Source: Nitzschia sp. DOCU1 (lineage: Eukaryota; Bacillariophyta; Bacillariophyceae; Bacillariales; Bacillariaceae). From it: a stretch of 64,000 nucleotides of DNA. Below the pieces are notes generated by a model. It was not told the origin of the DNA and ran no database searches. It worked only from the letters and a program-made list of their open reading frames with translations. A program made the position numbers and the translations under genes. Shown piece by piece: positions 62,440-64,000 of this stretch; position 1 is the first letter of the stretch, and each line of letters opens with the position of its first letter. The stretch covers positions 682,001 through 746,000 of the forward strand of contig OX596001.1 of assembly GCA_951394045.1 (NCBI GenBank), given 5' to 3'.

Positions 62440-63714
62440 ATGGCATGTCATTGCTGTCGATCGCGTGGGCCGAACGGGTTCAACAAATCGAATGAGTCGA
62501 AGATACCCTCTCACGCTCAGGAAGCACGTGCCAAAAGCGCGCCAAAACTGTGGCTCTGTTTGGAGTATCCGCCGAATCGCAGGGTATCATCTGCATCTGC
62601 AAAAGCTATCTCAACTATGCTGCAATATGTTCCAAATCTTATAAAGCTGGATCTCCATCTATCTATATGGGCTGGGGCAAATTACATTTTCAATGGATTA
62701 CAGCACATTGGATATCTTACGAATCTGGACCTCAAGGGGAACGAGATCGGTGTTGTTGGAGTAGAACACTTATCCAAGGGATTAAGGTTTGTTCCTTATC
62801 TCACGGTGCTGAATCTTTCATTCAACAAAATTGATGGGATTGGTGCAGCGCACTTATCCAAAGGATTGAAGTTTGTTCGAAATCTCAAGAAGCTGGACCT
62901 CGCTGTTAACCCTATTGGTGCGAATGGTTCACAACATTTATCCGTTGTTGGACTACAGCATCTTCCGCATCTCACTACGCTAGACCTCTGTTCCAGCAAC
63001 ATCGGTGTAATGGGTGCAGAACATTTAACCCAAGGATTGCAGCATGTCCCGAACCTCAACACTCTGAACCTCAACACTAACAACATCGGCACTATTGGTG
63101 CTGGCCACATTTCCAATGGATTACAGAACGTTCCACGTCTCAGGTTACTTGACCTCACTGGTACCAACATTGGCGACGTTGGTGCAGGCCACATTGCAAG
63201 TGGATTACAACACGTTCCACATCTCACCACCCTGGACCTCAATTGTAGCAACATCGGCACAATAGGTGCAGGTCACATTTCCAATGGATTACAACACGTC
63301 CCGCATCTCCAGTTACTTTATCTAAGGAGAAATCACATTGGCGAAATTGGCGCAGGTTACATTTCTATTGGACTGCAGCACGTTCCGAATCTCACGATCC
63401 TGGACCTCGGAATGAACATTATAGGTGATGTTGGCGCAGGACACCTCTCCCAGGGTTTTCAGCATGTTCGAAATCTCACAGTGCTGTGCCTCGACTGCAA
63501 CGGCATTGGTGACATTGGCGCAAGACACCTCTCCCAGGGTTTTCGGCATGTTGCAAAGCTCGAGTCGTTGGACATCAGTAGCAACAACATCGGTAGCATT
63601 GGTGCAGACCACATCCGTAATGGACGATTACAGTATCTACCACACCTTTTTGGGGCGACCCTGCTTCTATCTTTGATGGCGCCTGGTGAATCTCCGGCAA
63701 CACTGAGTTGGTAG
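62440..63714 (+). CDS. Ribonuclease-inhibitor-type LRR protein
   Basis: 424 residues from ATG 62440. The first ~65 residues do not resemble the cap of the two paralogues, and another frame in the same stretch is also open, so the 5' end may be frameshifted or the true start may differ. From about residue 68 (YVPNLIKLDLHL) about thirteen LRRs of ~24 residues follow, with the consensus HLTTLDLxxNNIGxIGAGHISNGLQ (read in two parts). Repeats near residues 200-300 are particularly alike and suggest recent internal duplication. The end leaves the repeat pattern after RLQYLPHLFGATL. A cytosolic protein-binding solenoid is expected. Confidence 0.78.
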   Translation: MACHCCRSRGPNGFNKSNESKIPSHAQEARAKSAPKLWLCLEYPPNRRVSSASAKAISTMLQYVPNLIKLDLHLSIWAGANYIFNGLQHIGYLTNLDLKGNEIGVVGVEHLSKGLRFVPYLTVLNLSFNKIDGIGAAHLSKGLKFVRNLKKLDLAVNPIGANGSQHLSVVGLQHLPHLTTLDLCSSNIGVMGAEHLTQGLQHVPNLNTLNLNTNNIGTIGAGHISNGLQNVPRLRLLDLTGTNIGDVGAGHIASGLQHVPHLTTLDLNCSNIGTIGAGHISNGLQHVPHLQLLYLRRNHIGEIGAGYISIGLQHVPNLTILDLGMNIIGDVGAGHLSQGFQHVRNLTVLCLDCNGIGDIGARHLSQGFRHVAKLESLDISSNNIGSIGADHIRNGRLQYLPHLFGATLLLSLMAPGESPATLSW

Positions 63715-64000
63715 AGATTGTTACAGATCACATCTACAATCCATTATGGAACCCCGCGAGAGCAGATTGTTTGTGTTGTGCAAAGTGTTCTGGGGCTAGC
63801 TATGCCAAGTTCTCAGCAATTCGGCCAGATATTCGTCTGTCTCTGGCGGATGATGAAGATGATGATTGCACGTGATAGTACAACTAAAGGAGAACATTTA
63901 ACTTAAGAAAAAAATAGCCTAAACCATGTCTACGAGAGCCGCAATATTATCTAGGACGAAACGTCATGGATCTAGCGTTCGACGAAGCGTCATTCGGCGC
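63715..64000. other. 3' flank of the last LRR gene
   Basis: Contains the second copy (about 63845-63935) of the flank found at 61600-61700. No gene seen before the window ends. Confidence 0.45.

Overview
The window looks like nuclear DNA of a diatom, probably a pennate one. The evidence is long intron-poor genes, GT-AG introns of about 80-165 nt, tandem FkbM-type methyltransferases, a DUF6824-type protein, a transmembrane leucine-rich-repeat (LRR) protein with a Cys-rich tail, many ribonuclease-inhibitor-type LRR paralogues, and a transporter with a bipartite plastid-type leader. The species itself is not identified.

Layout. 1-20.5 kb holds a repetitive acidic protein gene broken by a stop, two tandem FkbM methyltransferases, a three-exon LRR membrane protein, a divergent MFS transporter, a DUF6824 protein, an ABHD11-like hydrolase, a protein kinase with an altered DFG motif, a clearly decayed MLH1 (MutL homologue) pseudogene, and an unknown gene interrupted by a stop. 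20.59-34.25 kb is a striking array of nine almost identical ~1.52-kb units. Each unit is bounded by imperfect terminal inverted repeats and separated from the next by the same 6 bp. The whole array is flanked by an identical 8-bp direct repeat, so it looks like a tandemly amplified DNA transposon. 34.5-43.4 kb holds a five-exon type II membrane protein, a receiver-domain protein with Glu at the phospho-acceptor position, an EamA transporter and a GNAT acetyltransferase. 43.7-45.7 kb holds a frameshifted LRR gene and scrambled LRR remnants. 46.5-59.9 kb holds a hypothetical protein, a ubiquitin-like-domain protein, a two-exon hypoxanthine/uracil-DNA glycosylase, an SR-rich disordered protein, a GT8-like glycosyltransferase and several unknowns. 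60.3-64 kb holds two more LRR genes in tandem, with duplicated flanks.

The genes do not form one pathway. The common theme is local duplication and decay: the FkbM pair, LRR paralogues in all states from intact to relic, 3'-end copies, and the amplified transposon-like array. Three splice models (LRR membrane protein, DUF6824 protein, five-exon membrane protein) and the glycosylase model were built by eye. In each the spliced length is a multiple of three and protein motifs are restored across the junctions.
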